Source: Geoanaerobacter sp964528055 (GTDB taxonomy: Bacteria; Desulfobacterota; Desulfuromonadia; Geobacterales; DSM-12255). From it: DNA of 64,000 nucleotides. The position numbers were made by a program, and so were the translations under genes. Shown here piece by piece: positions 43,779 to 51,600 of the stretch (the stretch's first letter is position 1; every line of letters starts with the position of its first letter). The notes beneath the pieces are model-generated. The model did no database searches, was not told the DNA's origin, and saw only the letters and a list, made by a program, of their open reading frames with translations. Location: NCBI GenBank assembly GCA_964528055.1, contig CAZGQM010000010.1, forward strand, positions 71,867-135,866, written 5' to 3'.

Positions 43779-44065
43779 GTGCGCCTCCGAATAACCGTGC
43801 GGCAGTGCCCGGAAATTAAAGTAACTAACTGTTTTTATATGGAAAAACAACGAACTGCCTGTGTATACAGTATGCAACTATTAGCACAACAAACCTTGTA
43901 TAATCAAGCTAAAAAAACAATCCATTGGAAATTATTCAGAATTGCATGCTCCCTTCGCCTCTGATATACCGTGATGTGAAAGCTGTTGACGAAACAGATC
44001 TAAACCTATACTCAGATTATTTTTGTACGGCATCAGACTAATCGTTTATCAGGAAAGGAAAACCG
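43779..44065. promoter_or_regulatory. Divergent promoter region of sfrB and the aminopeptidase gene
   Basis: 287 bases of AT-rich DNA drive divergent genes. Rightward a TTGACG (43986-43991) and TATACT (44007-44012) pair has a short 15-base spacer. A TGTATACA palindrome lies near 43861-43868, on the sfrB side. No match to a known operator was recognised. Confidence 0.35.
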
Positions 44066-45205
44066 ATGGCCGGAATGGAGCAGTTCAGCGAGGCATTTGC
44101 ATCGCTTTTTGAAACAAACATGGGGGTTATGCCCGGTGAGCGGATCATAGTATTCGGCGACGAGATACGTCCTGACGAAAAGCTTGACACAGTCGATGCC
44201 AATCGGCGACAGAGTCTTGCCAAGGTTGCAGAAGCTGCGTCATCCTTTGCCATGGCAAGCTACGGGAACTCCCGTTTTATCTGCTTTCCGGCTACACCCG
44301 CCTCTGGTGCAGAACCTCCTGGCCTGCTATGGCGAGCAGTTTTTGGGGAAAACATCGTCTCCGAATTCAAGGCAGAAGGAATACTGGATAGGCTTCTGCT
44401 TAAATCCGCTGATGAAAATGATCTTGCAAGGGCGAACGAAATAGTCATCGCCCGAAGTGCCGAGGTGGCCGATGTAGTGGTGGCTATGTCAAACAACTCG
44501 ACCAGCCACACCCGATTCCGCGCACTGGCCAATGCTTCCGGAACCCGCTTTGCAAGCCTTCCACACTTTGATCCTGAGATGTTTTTCACCTCCATGCGTG
44601 TGAACTGGCAGGAGCTGGCAGCCCGGACCGCGCGTCTGGCAGGGGCTTTACGTGATGCGGTGGAACTGCGTCTTTCCACCCCCAACGGGACCAGAATCTC
44701 ATTTGTTACTGCAGGCCGGCGTGCAGCAGGTGATGACGGCCTTCTCGTCACAGCAGGCAGTTTCGGGAACCTACCGGCCGGCGAGGTCTATCTTGCTCCC
44801 CTTGAGGGGACAAGCGAGGGTGAACTTGTACTGGAGTATGCTCCGACCCGCAAACTGGAGTCGCCTCTCCACCTGATAGTCAGCAAAGGCCTGGTGACCG
44901 ATGTCATTGGCAACGACCCCCACGCCGCAATTCTGAGAGGTCTGTTTGCAGAAAACCCTTTGACCAGAAACATAGCTGAACTCGGCATCGGCACCAACGA
45001 TCGCGCCAGCCGCCCGGACAACATACTGGAAGCGGAGAAGATCCTTGGGACCGTGCATGTCGCCCTTGGCGACAACTCTGGGTTTGGTGGCATCGTACAG
45101 GTTCCGTTTCATGAAGACTATATCTTTTACCAGCCCACCCTCAAGGCATTGATGGCAGCAGGAAACGAGATTACCCTTCTGGAAAATGGCTCTCTGGTCG
45201 TTTGA
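44066..45205 (+). CDS. M29-family aminopeptidase
   Basis: 379 residues. The C-terminal part has the family's metal and substrate features: SFGNLPAGEVYLAPLEGTSEG, with a metal-ligand glutamate near residue 250, and GTVHVALGDNSGFGGIVQVPFHEDYIF, with the conserved His and Asp ligands. The family contains the thermophilic metalloaminopeptidases T/S/II, which remove N-terminal residues using two Co or Zn ions. The N-terminal half is less conserved (GERIIVFGDEIRPDEKLD). It diverges from sfrB and precedes coaE by 86 bases. A housekeeping peptide-turnover role is likely; specificity is unknown. Confidence 0.8.
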   Translation: MAGMEQFSEAFASLFETNMGVMPGERIIVFGDEIRPDEKLDTVDANRRQSLAKVAEAASSFAMASYGNSRFICFPATPASGAEPPGLLWRAVFGENIVSEFKAEGILDRLLLKSADENDLARANEIVIARSAEVADVVVAMSNNSTSHTRFRALANASGTRFASLPHFDPEMFFTSMRVNWQELAARTARLAGALRDAVELRLSTPNGTRISFVTAGRRAAGDDGLLVTAGSFGNLPAGEVYLAPLEGTSEGELVLEYAPTRKLESPLHLIVSKGLVTDVIGNDPHAAILRGLFAENPLTRNIAELGIGTNDRASRPDNILEAEKILGTVHVALGDNSGFGGIVQVPFHEDYIFYQPTLKALMAAGNEITLLENGSLVV

Positions 45206-45291
45206 CCCCCTCGTAGAGCCATAGCACAATCGTCAGACCAACACAGTTGACAGTTAAATGCCATATGGGAGAATAATCGTCTGAGGAATCT

Positions 45292-45903
45292 ATGAGGATA
45301 ATCGGTCTGACCGGCGGCATAGCATCAGGAAAGAGTACCGTAGCACGTCTTCTTGAAAAACTGGGGGCATCGGTTATTGACGCCGACATGTTGGCCCGTG
45401 ATGTGGTGAAATCAGGAAGTCCGGCCCATGCCGCCATTGTCGAGACGTTTGGTTCAGCAATTCTGACCCCCGACGGATCAATCGATCGTCCTGCACTTGG
45501 AGCAATTGTCTTTGCAGAGCCAGAATCGCGAAGACTACTTGAGGCTATAACTCATCCCGCAATTGCCAGACTCTCTGAAGAGCGCCTGGCGCAACTTAGA
45601 GCTGAAGGGACAGCGGTTGCCATCTACATGGCACCCCTTTTGATCGAGGCTGGCATAACTAAGCGTGTCGATGAGGTCTGGGTGGTCTACACAGACCTCG
45701 ATACCCAGTTGAAGCGACTGATGCAAAGAGACGGGATCAGTCGTGAAGATGCACTCAGGAGAATACGCAGCCAGATGCCAATGGATGAGAAGAGGCGATA
45801 CGGAAAGGTGATCATCGATAATAGAGGCGGTTTGGAAGAGACGGAACGACAGGTTAGAGAAGCTTGGGCGAGGGAGATTCCGGGAGGAGTGACCAGGGAC
45901 TAG
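45292..45903 (+). CDS. coaE: Dephospho-CoA kinase
   Basis: 203 residues, full family length. It begins MRIIGLTGGIASGKSTVARL, the P-loop. DADMLARDVV is the substrate-binding Asp segment, LLEAITHPAIARL is the conserved HPxI motif, and EVWVVYTD with QLKRLMQRDGIS forms the lid region. It phosphorylates dephospho-CoA at the ribose 3'-hydroxyl, the last step of CoA synthesis. Initiation is probably from the ATG at 45292; the spacing to the aminopeptidase gene allows shared transcription. Confidence 0.95.
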   Translation: MRIIGLTGGIASGKSTVARLLEKLGASVIDADMLARDVVKSGSPAHAAIVETFGSAILTPDGSIDRPALGAIVFAEPESRRLLEAITHPAIARLSEERLAQLRAEGTAVAIYMAPLLIEAGITKRVDEVWVVYTDLDTQLKRLMQRDGISREDALRRIRSQMPMDEKRRYGKVIIDNRGGLEETERQVREAWAREIPGGVTRD

Positions 45904-45944
45904 CAACGAATCAGCCAATCCCCGATCACCAGTCACCGGTTACA

Positions 45945-46727
45945 CTATTTGTGATATCCAAGTTTCGATGATATCTCTTCAGCAGCCTTCTTTACGAGGG
46001 GAATCAGCTCTTTTTCAATACGCTCTTCGGAAAAGCGCATGGAGGGCCCGGAGATGCTCACGGCACCAATGATTCTGCGTGTGTAGTCGCGAATAGGTGC
46101 ACTGACACAACGAACGCCGCTGTCCAGTTCCTCATTGTCAACGGCATAGCCCCGTTCGGCAACAGTTACAAGGTGTTTCTTGAGCTGTTCCTTGTCGCTT
46201 ATGGTGTTCTCAGTGTAACGTTTTAGTTCCTTACTCGGGATGTAGTTATCCAACTCTTCATCGGTCATGTAGGCCAGTTGCACCTTGCCTGCTGCCGTGC
46301 AGTAAGCAGGAAGTCGCGACCCCACTCTTGGCACGACCCTGACGGTCAGATCGGTTTCTACTGTGTCAAGATAGACGATGTGAAAGTCCTTGAGGATCGC
46401 AACATAGGTAGTCTCGTTGCACTCCCTGACCAGGGCTTCGAGAACCGGTCGTGACTGGCGGAGAAGGCCCATCTGCCGGATAAAGGTCTGACCGAGCTCA
46501 AGCGTCTTGAGACCGAGGCGATAGTTCTCCGTGACCTTATTCTGCTCAATGTAACTTCTTGACTCAAGTGTCGCCAGAAGCCGGAAGACATTGTTTTTAT
46601 GCAGTTTGAGCCGCTTGCTCAGTTCAGTCACACCCAGTTCGTCAATATCGCCTTGAAACTGTTCAAGCAGATCAAGGGCGTGATCAACCGCCTGGATTAT
46701 ATATTCTGATTTTTCCTTTTTTGCCAT
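45945..46727 (-). CDS. IclR-family transcriptional regulator
   Basis: 260 residues from the ATG at 46727, chosen because AGGTGA lies seven bases upstream and MAKKEKSEYIIQAVDHALDLLEQF is the normal IclR start. The winged HTH comprises LGVTELSKRLKLHKNNVFRLLATLESRSYIE. The effector domain includes TTYVAILKDFHIVYLDTVET, LPAYCTAAGKVQLAYMTD and RGYAVDNEELDSGVRCVSAPIRD. In G. sulfurreducens an IclR regulator (GSU0514) close to sfrAB is known from lactate-adaptation work to control sucCD; this may be its counterpart, by position and family. A 15-base palindrome lies 28 bases upstream, a likely autoregulatory site. Confidence 0.9.
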   Translation of the reverse strand: MAKKEKSEYIIQAVDHALDLLEQFQGDIDELGVTELSKRLKLHKNNVFRLLATLESRSYIEQNKVTENYRLGLKTLELGQTFIRQMGLLRQSRPVLEALVRECNETTYVAILKDFHIVYLDTVETDLTVRVVPRVGSRLPAYCTAAGKVQLAYMTDEELDNYIPSKELKRYTENTISDKEQLKKHLVTVAERGYAVDNEELDSGVRCVSAPIRDYTRRIIGAVSISGPSMRFSEERIEKELIPLVKKAAEEISSKLGYHK

Positions 46728-46754
46728 GAGTGTCACCTGTGTAAGATTTAAAAA

Positions 46755-46769
46755 CCTATAATTTATAGG
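46755..46769. promoter_or_regulatory. Palindromic operator upstream of the IclR gene
   Basis: CCTATAA-T-TTATAGG is a perfect 15-base palindrome 28 bases before the regulator's ATG. The half-site CTATAA recurs at 46928-46933 and 46951-46956 in the same intergenic region, the latter within ATAGAA-TAATG-TTCTAT (46938-46954). IclR dimers bind palindromes of about this size, so autoregulation and control of the divergent stress-protein gene are plausible. Confidence 0.6.
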
Positions 46770-47036
46770 CGGATGATTTCTGGATGTCAAGACAAAACAC
46801 CATACCAGCAACCGTTCGATCAGGAGAGCTTCTTGATTGTTTTATTCGAATACCGTTCTTCAAGGTAACATTACAACCAGCAATCCAATTAATAATGAAA
46901 CTGTCCCATAATTTTAGGAAAATACATCTATAAAATGATAGAATAATGTTCTATAATTGTCAACAATGAAAAACGACATCCATAGGCTGATCTCCTAAAC
47001 GGTGACACTCTAGGACCTGTCGACCTGGAGTACGCA
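46770..47036. promoter_or_regulatory. Divergent control region of IclR and universal stress protein genes
   Basis: The gap between the two start codons is 309 bases, AT-rich, without an open frame. It contains the palindrome at 46755-46769 and two more CTATAA half-sites. No standard -35/-10 pair stands out strongly in either direction, so the promoters are not assigned. Confidence 0.4.
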
Positions 47037-47492
47037 ATGTTGAGCATCCCCAAACAGATACTTGTCGCAATCGATGGCACCCCCCTATCAGACAAAGCGG
47101 CAGATGAAGCAGTCCGAATGGCGGCCTGCTCAAAGGGGCCTATCAAAAGCAGGATACTTGCACTCCTTGTTCTGCCCAATGCACCGAGGAATACCTATAA
47201 CGATTTCGTACCGACTCCTCCTGTTACGGAGACAGACAATTGGGACGATTTCAGGCGACGAATATTCTATGTCATTGAGAAAAATGCCGCCGATGCCGGA
47301 ATTCCGCTCGATATCCGCGTCGCCTATGGAGATCCGGCAGATGAGCTTTTAACCCTGGCAGAACGCGAAAACGTAGATGTTATCGTCATCGGCAGTTCCG
47401 GCAAGGGTTTCATAAAGAGGAATGTGATAGGGAGTGTTTCCCATAAGGTGGTCAAGAACGCAAAATGCTCGGTCTATGTGGTTCGAGGATAG
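47037..47492 (+). CDS. Universal stress protein (UspA family)
   Basis: 151 residues. The start LSIPKQILVAIDGTPLSDKA has the UspA first strand and Asp. The C-terminal ATP-binding motif VIVIGSSGKGFIKRNVIGSVSHKVVKNAKCSVYVV contains the GxxG-x9-GS pattern, so ATP binding is likely (MJ0577-type). The function is stress or energy-state sensing; nothing in the sequence says which stress. It diverges from the IclR gene. A GGAG ribosome site precedes the ATG. Confidence 0.92.
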   Translation: MLSIPKQILVAIDGTPLSDKAADEAVRMAACSKGPIKSRILALLVLPNAPRNTYNDFVPTPPVTETDNWDDFRRRIFYVIEKNAADAGIPLDIRVAYGDPADELLTLAERENVDVIVIGSSGKGFIKRNVIGSVSHKVVKNAKCSVYVVRG

Positions 47493-47502
47493 CCTTTCCG
47501 TT

Positions 47503-47594
47503 TCAAATCAAGGCGGCGAGGATTGATCTCTGTCAGTACGCTGTGGTGCCGATGATGCACCATTGATGATAGCGCCCGGATCTGGAATTGGAAT
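47503..47594 (+). repeat. Degenerate copy of a short Geobacter-type repeat element
   Basis: The stretch contains ATCAAGGCGGCGAGGATTGA (47507-47526), a GTCAGTACG core and, at the right, TCTGGAATTGGAAT (47581-47594). The same pieces recur in the same order at 57714-57826. The middle has diverged, so this is a decayed copy. The right end touches the stop codon of the following gene. Confidence 0.6.
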
Positions 47595-48388
47595 CAAGGG
47601 GCGAACTTCTCAGTTTCTGTTCTCAGGTATACAAGGATCTCCCGAAGGCTTGCGATAATGATCTGTTCATCCTTGGGAAACTCATGCGGGGAGAGTTCGA
47701 GGGTCAACGTGTGGTCGTAGTCGGTATTGCGAAGGTGATTCAGGAATCGGGTTAGGGGTAGTATGCCATGGCCTGGCAGCAGATGCTCCTTCCCATGCCC
47801 GTAGTCCGAGAAATGTATATTCCGGATTCTACCGGTATTATAGAAAAGATAGAAATCATTTATAAAATTGGTTTTGCCCGAACCCATATGGGTGCAGTCG
47901 AAGGTCAGATCCAGGTTTCTCTCCATGATAAAGTCAATCATCGCGGCAGTGGTTGAAAGGATATAGTGGTTTAGTTTGAAGCGGCCCAACCAGGGCATGT
48001 TCTCCAACGTAACCGAAACCCCATTTTCGCCAATTTCCTGCTGAAAGTCCCGAATCCTGTACATCCAACGCCAGAAACCAAACTCACCCCCCATCCACGA
48101 CGGAGGATGGAAATTCACCAGTGGCACCCCGCACTCTGCGGCAACCTCTACGGAGCGTTTCAGGGAATCGATCGGTCCTCCCCATCCATCCAGCGGCATA
48201 AAGGGCGAATGAATAGAGAGAATCGGCAGAATTGAACCGAGTTCACTCACTAGTTTCTTTGGGTTAACCTTCTGGAAATCGTGGTTTATGATCAGTTCCA
48301 ACCCGTCGAAACCGACCTCGGCCGCTATTTCGAAGACCTGTCTCAGGGGAAAGGTATAGAGTGTTCCCGAGGAGATGGAGATCAGCAT
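47594..48388 (-). CDS. TIM-barrel sugar phosphate isomerase/epimerase (AP-endonuclease 2 family)
   Basis: 264 residues from the ATG at 48388; a longer reading from 48478 would overlap the upstream gene by 50 bases. Barrel elements are seen in order: EIAAEVGFDGLELII, LPILSIHSPF, GVPLVNFHPPSW, SVTLENMPWLGRF, DLTFDCTHMG, RNIHFSDYGHGKEHLLPGHG and LTLELSPHEFP. The His/Glu/Asp residues would bind a divalent metal. The family includes xylose-isomerase-like enzymes and endonuclease IV. No substrate can be named. It shares the leftward run with the DUF294 and symporter genes. Confidence 0.78.
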   Translation of the reverse strand: MLISISSGTLYTFPLRQVFEIAAEVGFDGLELIINHDFQKVNPKKLVSELGSILPILSIHSPFMPLDGWGGPIDSLKRSVEVAAECGVPLVNFHPPSWMGGEFGFWRWMYRIRDFQQEIGENGVSVTLENMPWLGRFKLNHYILSTTAAMIDFIMERNLDLTFDCTHMGSGKTNFINDFYLFYNTGRIRNIHFSDYGHGKEHLLPGHGILPLTRFLNHLRNTDYDHTLTLELSPHEFPKDEQIIIASLREILVYLRTETEKFAP

Positions 48389-48428
48389 CTGAAGGAGTTC
48401 TCCCGGCAATGGAGTTGCCAGTAACTGT

Positions 48429-49634
48429 TCATATCTCGACACTCTGATATACGATTCGTTGAAGATTGAACAGGGCATCCAGCCCCTGCTTCAGACTGAG
48501 CTCCTGATCATGGCTTAATTCGTCAGGCTCAAAATAAAATCCGAAGCGTTCACCCCCCTTGCCGGAAATTTCAAGTTGCACCTTTATTTTGATGAAATCA
48601 TGATAGGCCCTCAGGAGGTTTGCAGTCTGGCTTACCCCCAGCTCTCCAGCTTCCAGAAGAAGCCTGATTCGCTCTGGCGTTGAGGTTGAGGATATCCCGG
48701 CACGTATGGAGAGGATACGGACGGTCAAGACAAGGGGGGTCAGCGTGGACTGAATAAGGTTGAATTCCCCCCGATGACCTCCCCTCTTTTCAAGCTTGAG
48801 TCTGCCGAAGAAATTGAATCCCACCGGCATGATCGATACGGTTCGCAATGCCCCCTGTAGGCTGGACTGGTCGCTGCGAAGCGTCTCGTATGCTGCAGAA
48901 TGGAGTCTTCCCGCCAGCTCTTCACTCCCGGACATCAGACGCAGATCACAGATGCGAGCGATTTCGCCGAAAGAGCCGGGCGTTGCGGCGAGTGAGGCGA
49001 TCCGCTTCCTCCAAGCCTCTTCGCTTGCTACCCTCGCTGGGCCGAGAGGCTTCATCCCACCAGGCCCGATTATCCCGAGACTATCCAGAAGAGTCGATAT
49101 TTCATCCCCGAGGAGTGAAAACCAGGCAGTATCTTCCGCACCGTCATCCTGGTAGATCAACAGCAGATTGCACGATGTGGAGAGAGTTGCCTCGCTACGC
49201 CCGCAATAACCGATTCCGCAACATGCATATGCTCTGGGAGGAGGACCGATCCTGGCCTCCAAAGATCTGATAGCCCAGTCTATCAACCTGTCACGACATT
49301 TTGTGCAGAAGGCATGCAGAGCCAGAACGGACTGACGGCGGAGGAAAAATTCCCCTCCCAGCCTCATGCAGTCGGTATACTGCCGCTCCAGCTCCGCAAG
49401 GTCAGCAGAGGCTGTCAAAGCATCAAGCGCCTGTTCAAGGTCGGCAAGAAACTTCTCCTCCCAGACCCTTTCATCCCTGAACCCTTTAGTGATTCCGTCA
49501 AGCAGAACCAGATGCTGTTCAGGCATCAAATAGGATGTTTGTTCAGCAATCATCTGGTCGAGCACTTCAAACAGCTCCTGTATAGTGCTGCTGCCAAGGA
49601 TGTCCCCCCCCCTGCCGCCGAGAATTAATGACAT
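48429..49634 (-). CDS. DUF294-type nucleotidyltransferase-like protein with lost catalytic aspartates
   Basis: 401 residues. The middle (about residues 145-175) reads CCGIGYCGRSEATLSTSCNLLLIYQDDGAEDTAWF. In DUF294/GlnD-like enzymes this segment is GSxGRxExT-x-TDQDNxLIY; here the two metal-binding Asp have become Ser and Cys, so the protein should be inactive as a nucleotidyltransferase. A helical N-terminus (about 1-130) and a C-terminal helical domain (DUF294_C-like, ending ALFNLQRIVYQ) complete the layout. DUF294 proteins with CBS domains often neighbour SSS symporters with a DUF4212 subunit, exactly the genes upstream here. A regulatory role on the transporter is likely; no CBS domain was seen. 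Confidence 0.65.
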   Translation of the reverse strand: MSLILGGRGGDILGSSTIQELFEVLDQMIAEQTSYLMPEQHLVLLDGITKGFRDERVWEEKFLADLEQALDALTASADLAELERQYTDCMRLGGEFFLRRQSVLALHAFCTKCRDRLIDWAIRSLEARIGPPPRAYACCGIGYCGRSEATLSTSCNLLLIYQDDGAEDTAWFSLLGDEISTLLDSLGIIGPGGMKPLGPARVASEEAWRKRIASLAATPGSFGEIARICDLRLMSGSEELAGRLHSAAYETLRSDQSSLQGALRTVSIMPVGFNFFGRLKLEKRGGHRGEFNLIQSTLTPLVLTVRILSIRAGISSTSTPERIRLLLEAGELGVSQTANLLRAYHDFIKIKVQLEISGKGGERFGFYFEPDELSHDQELSLKQGLDALFNLQRIVYQSVEI

Positions 49635-49658
49635 GCGAATCTCCGTGAATCGTCTTGA

Positions 49659-51188
49659 CTAATCAAGCTGGCCGTGAACCTCTCTGGCAAGGAACTGACG
49701 CATCTTTTCAGGTGGAGGTGGTGTCAGTAACGATACCGTGATCATTACCATGATAACCAGAGGAGCCCCACAGAAGGCCGAAGAGGTAATCGGGAAAAGG
49801 GTCGCGACCAGAGGGATGAACCGCCCGAAAAGCGGTTCTGAAAATGTAATGAGCATGCCGGTGAGCATGCCGGCAATAACACCGTAGCCATTGGCCCTGC
49901 TCCACCAGATCCCCAAGAGGAAGGCAGGGAATATGGTATTTCCGGCAAGCGCGAAGGCAGTTGCCGTTATCTCAGCGATCATACCCGGCGGGGTCATGGC
50001 GCATAGGGTTGCTATGCAAGCCAGCACAAGCATTGCACCCCTTGCTACGATCATCTTGCGGCTCTCCGTGGCCTGCGTGTTAATGATCCGATAGTAGATA
50101 TCGTGGGAAAAAGAGGCTGCTCCACTGATAAGCAACCCTGCGCTGGTGAAGAAGGCGGCACAGGTCGCACCTGCAGCGAGTATCCCAACCATCCAGATCG
50201 GAACCCCCCCCATCACAGAGGATTTGATGACTATGATGTCTGCCATGGTACGCGCTGCTGTCGGAGAGAGTATGATGCCGCTGCGGGCGTCCATCAGACG
50301 GGCAAATACGGCGTAGGCTGGTGCGGACCAATAGATCAGTGCGATGAAAAATAGCCCCCAGACAAGACTCCAGCGAGCGTCTCGGATATTGGGAACGGTG
50401 TAGAAACGGGATAGTATGTGGGGGAGCCCTGCGGTTCCCACCATCAGGGTGAAACAGAGTGCTATCCATTGAAACAGGGTGCCGTTTGCAAATGGTGCAC
50501 TTACATTGATGTTGAACTCCCGGGTCAGATCCTGTATCGCGACACCGTAGCCAACCTGAGGAAGCAGCCAGAAATACCCCAGGTTGTGGGCGAGATACAT
50601 GAGAGGTGCGATGAACGAGACTATCAGGACAAAGTAATGGAGCTGCTGGTTGCGAGCCACTCCAAGCATCCCCGCCACAACGACATAGGAGATTACTGCG
50701 GCTGAACCAAGCAGCAACCCTCGGCTGTAATCCAGCCCGAAAAGCCAGGCGAAGATCATACCGATACCCTTGAACTGAGCAATGGTATAGATCAGGGCAA
50801 TCGCCATGGATATGACTGCAGAGATGATTCGTGCGTTAGGTGATGCGTAGCGTTCGCCGACAAAATCCGGGGCTGTGTATTTACCGAATCGCCGGATCTG
50901 GCCGGCCATCAGCACCAACAGCAGTACATAGCCTCCTGTCCAGCCAATTACATAAGCCAGAGCAAAATACCCGTTAAGATAGATAAGCCCGGCCATACCG
51001 AGGAAGCTGGCAGCGCTCATCCAGTTGCTGGCGATGGCCGCACCTCCTCCGATCCGGCCGATGTAACGACCAGCGAAAAGATATTCGGAAGAGTCGCGCG
51101 CCTTGTGTATAAGGCCTACTACGATGAACAGGGTCAGCACCCCGGCAACGATGAGTATGGGCCAGACTTGAGCTGCGCTGTCACTCAT
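49659..51188 (-). CDS. Sodium:solute symporter, acetate-transporter type (SSS)
   Basis: 509 residues with about 13 membrane spans, starting with WPILIVAGVLTLFIVVGL. The SSS signatures are present: GGAAIASNWMSAASFLGMAGL, GFVGERYASPNARI-type sequence (PDFVGERYASPNARI), and GTAGLPHILSRFYTVPN. The family with a DUF4212 partner imports acetate or other short carboxylates with Na+. Acetate is the main electron donor for Geobacter, so acetate is the best guess. Its start overlaps the end of the small-subunit gene by eight bases. Confidence 0.88.
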   Translation of the reverse strand: MSDSAAQVWPILIVAGVLTLFIVVGLIHKARDSSEYLFAGRYIGRIGGGAAIASNWMSAASFLGMAGLIYLNGYFALAYVIGWTGGYVLLLVLMAGQIRRFGKYTAPDFVGERYASPNARIISAVISMAIALIYTIAQFKGIGMIFAWLFGLDYSRGLLLGSAAVISYVVVAGMLGVARNQQLHYFVLIVSFIAPLMYLAHNLGYFWLLPQVGYGVAIQDLTREFNINVSAPFANGTLFQWIALCFTLMVGTAGLPHILSRFYTVPNIRDARWSLVWGLFFIALIYWSAPAYAVFARLMDARSGIILSPTAARTMADIIVIKSSVMGGVPIWMVGILAAGATCAAFFTSAGLLISGAASFSHDIYYRIINTQATESRKMIVARGAMLVLACIATLCAMTPPGMIAEITATAFALAGNTIFPAFLLGIWWSRANGYGVIAGMLTGMLITFSEPLFGRFIPLVATLFPITSSAFCGAPLVIMVMITVSLLTPPPPEKMRQFLAREVHGQLD

Positions 51189-51504
51189 AAATGCGGTCTC
51201 TGATTTTGTTGTGACGTTCTGTAACCCGATCCATATAGAGGTTGAAGAGAACGCATAGTACGATGAACCAGAGCGGGAGAAACTGGGCCGTAAACCAGAA
51301 GTGCCAGGGAAAAGAGAGGAGAGTGAGTCTGGTCAGCATGCCGTTGCCGTCCGGGGTTTCAGCAAGAAACCCAAGCAACAGCTGAAAGCCGAAGTTCAGG
51401 GTCCCCCACCCGACGAGAATGGCGACGATGACTGCAAGTTCGTCCACCATCGTGCCGTCCTTGGGTTTGAATGGGTTGACGTTGTAATCGTCGTGGTGAC
51501 GCAT
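51181..51504 (-). CDS. DUF4212 small subunit of the symporter
   Basis: 107 residues with two membrane spans (ELAVIVAILVGWGTLNFGFQLLL, then FLPLWFIVLCVLFNLYMDRV). The short soluble start MRHHDDYNVNPFKPKDGT is typical. Proteins of this family always precede an SSS symporter and are thought to help its assembly or function. The overlap with the symporter gene shows coupling. A TTGGAC-17-TAGAAT promoter lies 55-80 bases upstream, and GGAGG precedes the ATG. Confidence 0.88.
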   Translation of the reverse strand: MRHHDDYNVNPFKPKDGTMVDELAVIVAILVGWGTLNFGFQLLLGFLAETPDGNGMLTRLTLLSFPWHFWFTAQFLPLWFIVLCVLFNLYMDRVTERHNKIRDRIYE

Positions 51505-51555
51505 GACACCTCCGTGATCATGAGAAGTGAACCGTATATCGGAAAACCATTATTG

Positions 51556-51584
51556 ATTCTAGCATCAACCCCTGTTTTGTCCAA
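51556..51584 (-). promoter_or_regulatory. Sigma-70 promoter of the symporter operon
   Basis: On the minus strand -35 TTGGAC (51579-51584), 17-base spacer, -10 TAGAAT (51556-51561). The predicted leader is about 45 bases before the DUF4212 ATG. Confidence 0.65.
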
Positions 51585-51600
51585 GCCTTCTAATAGCCAT

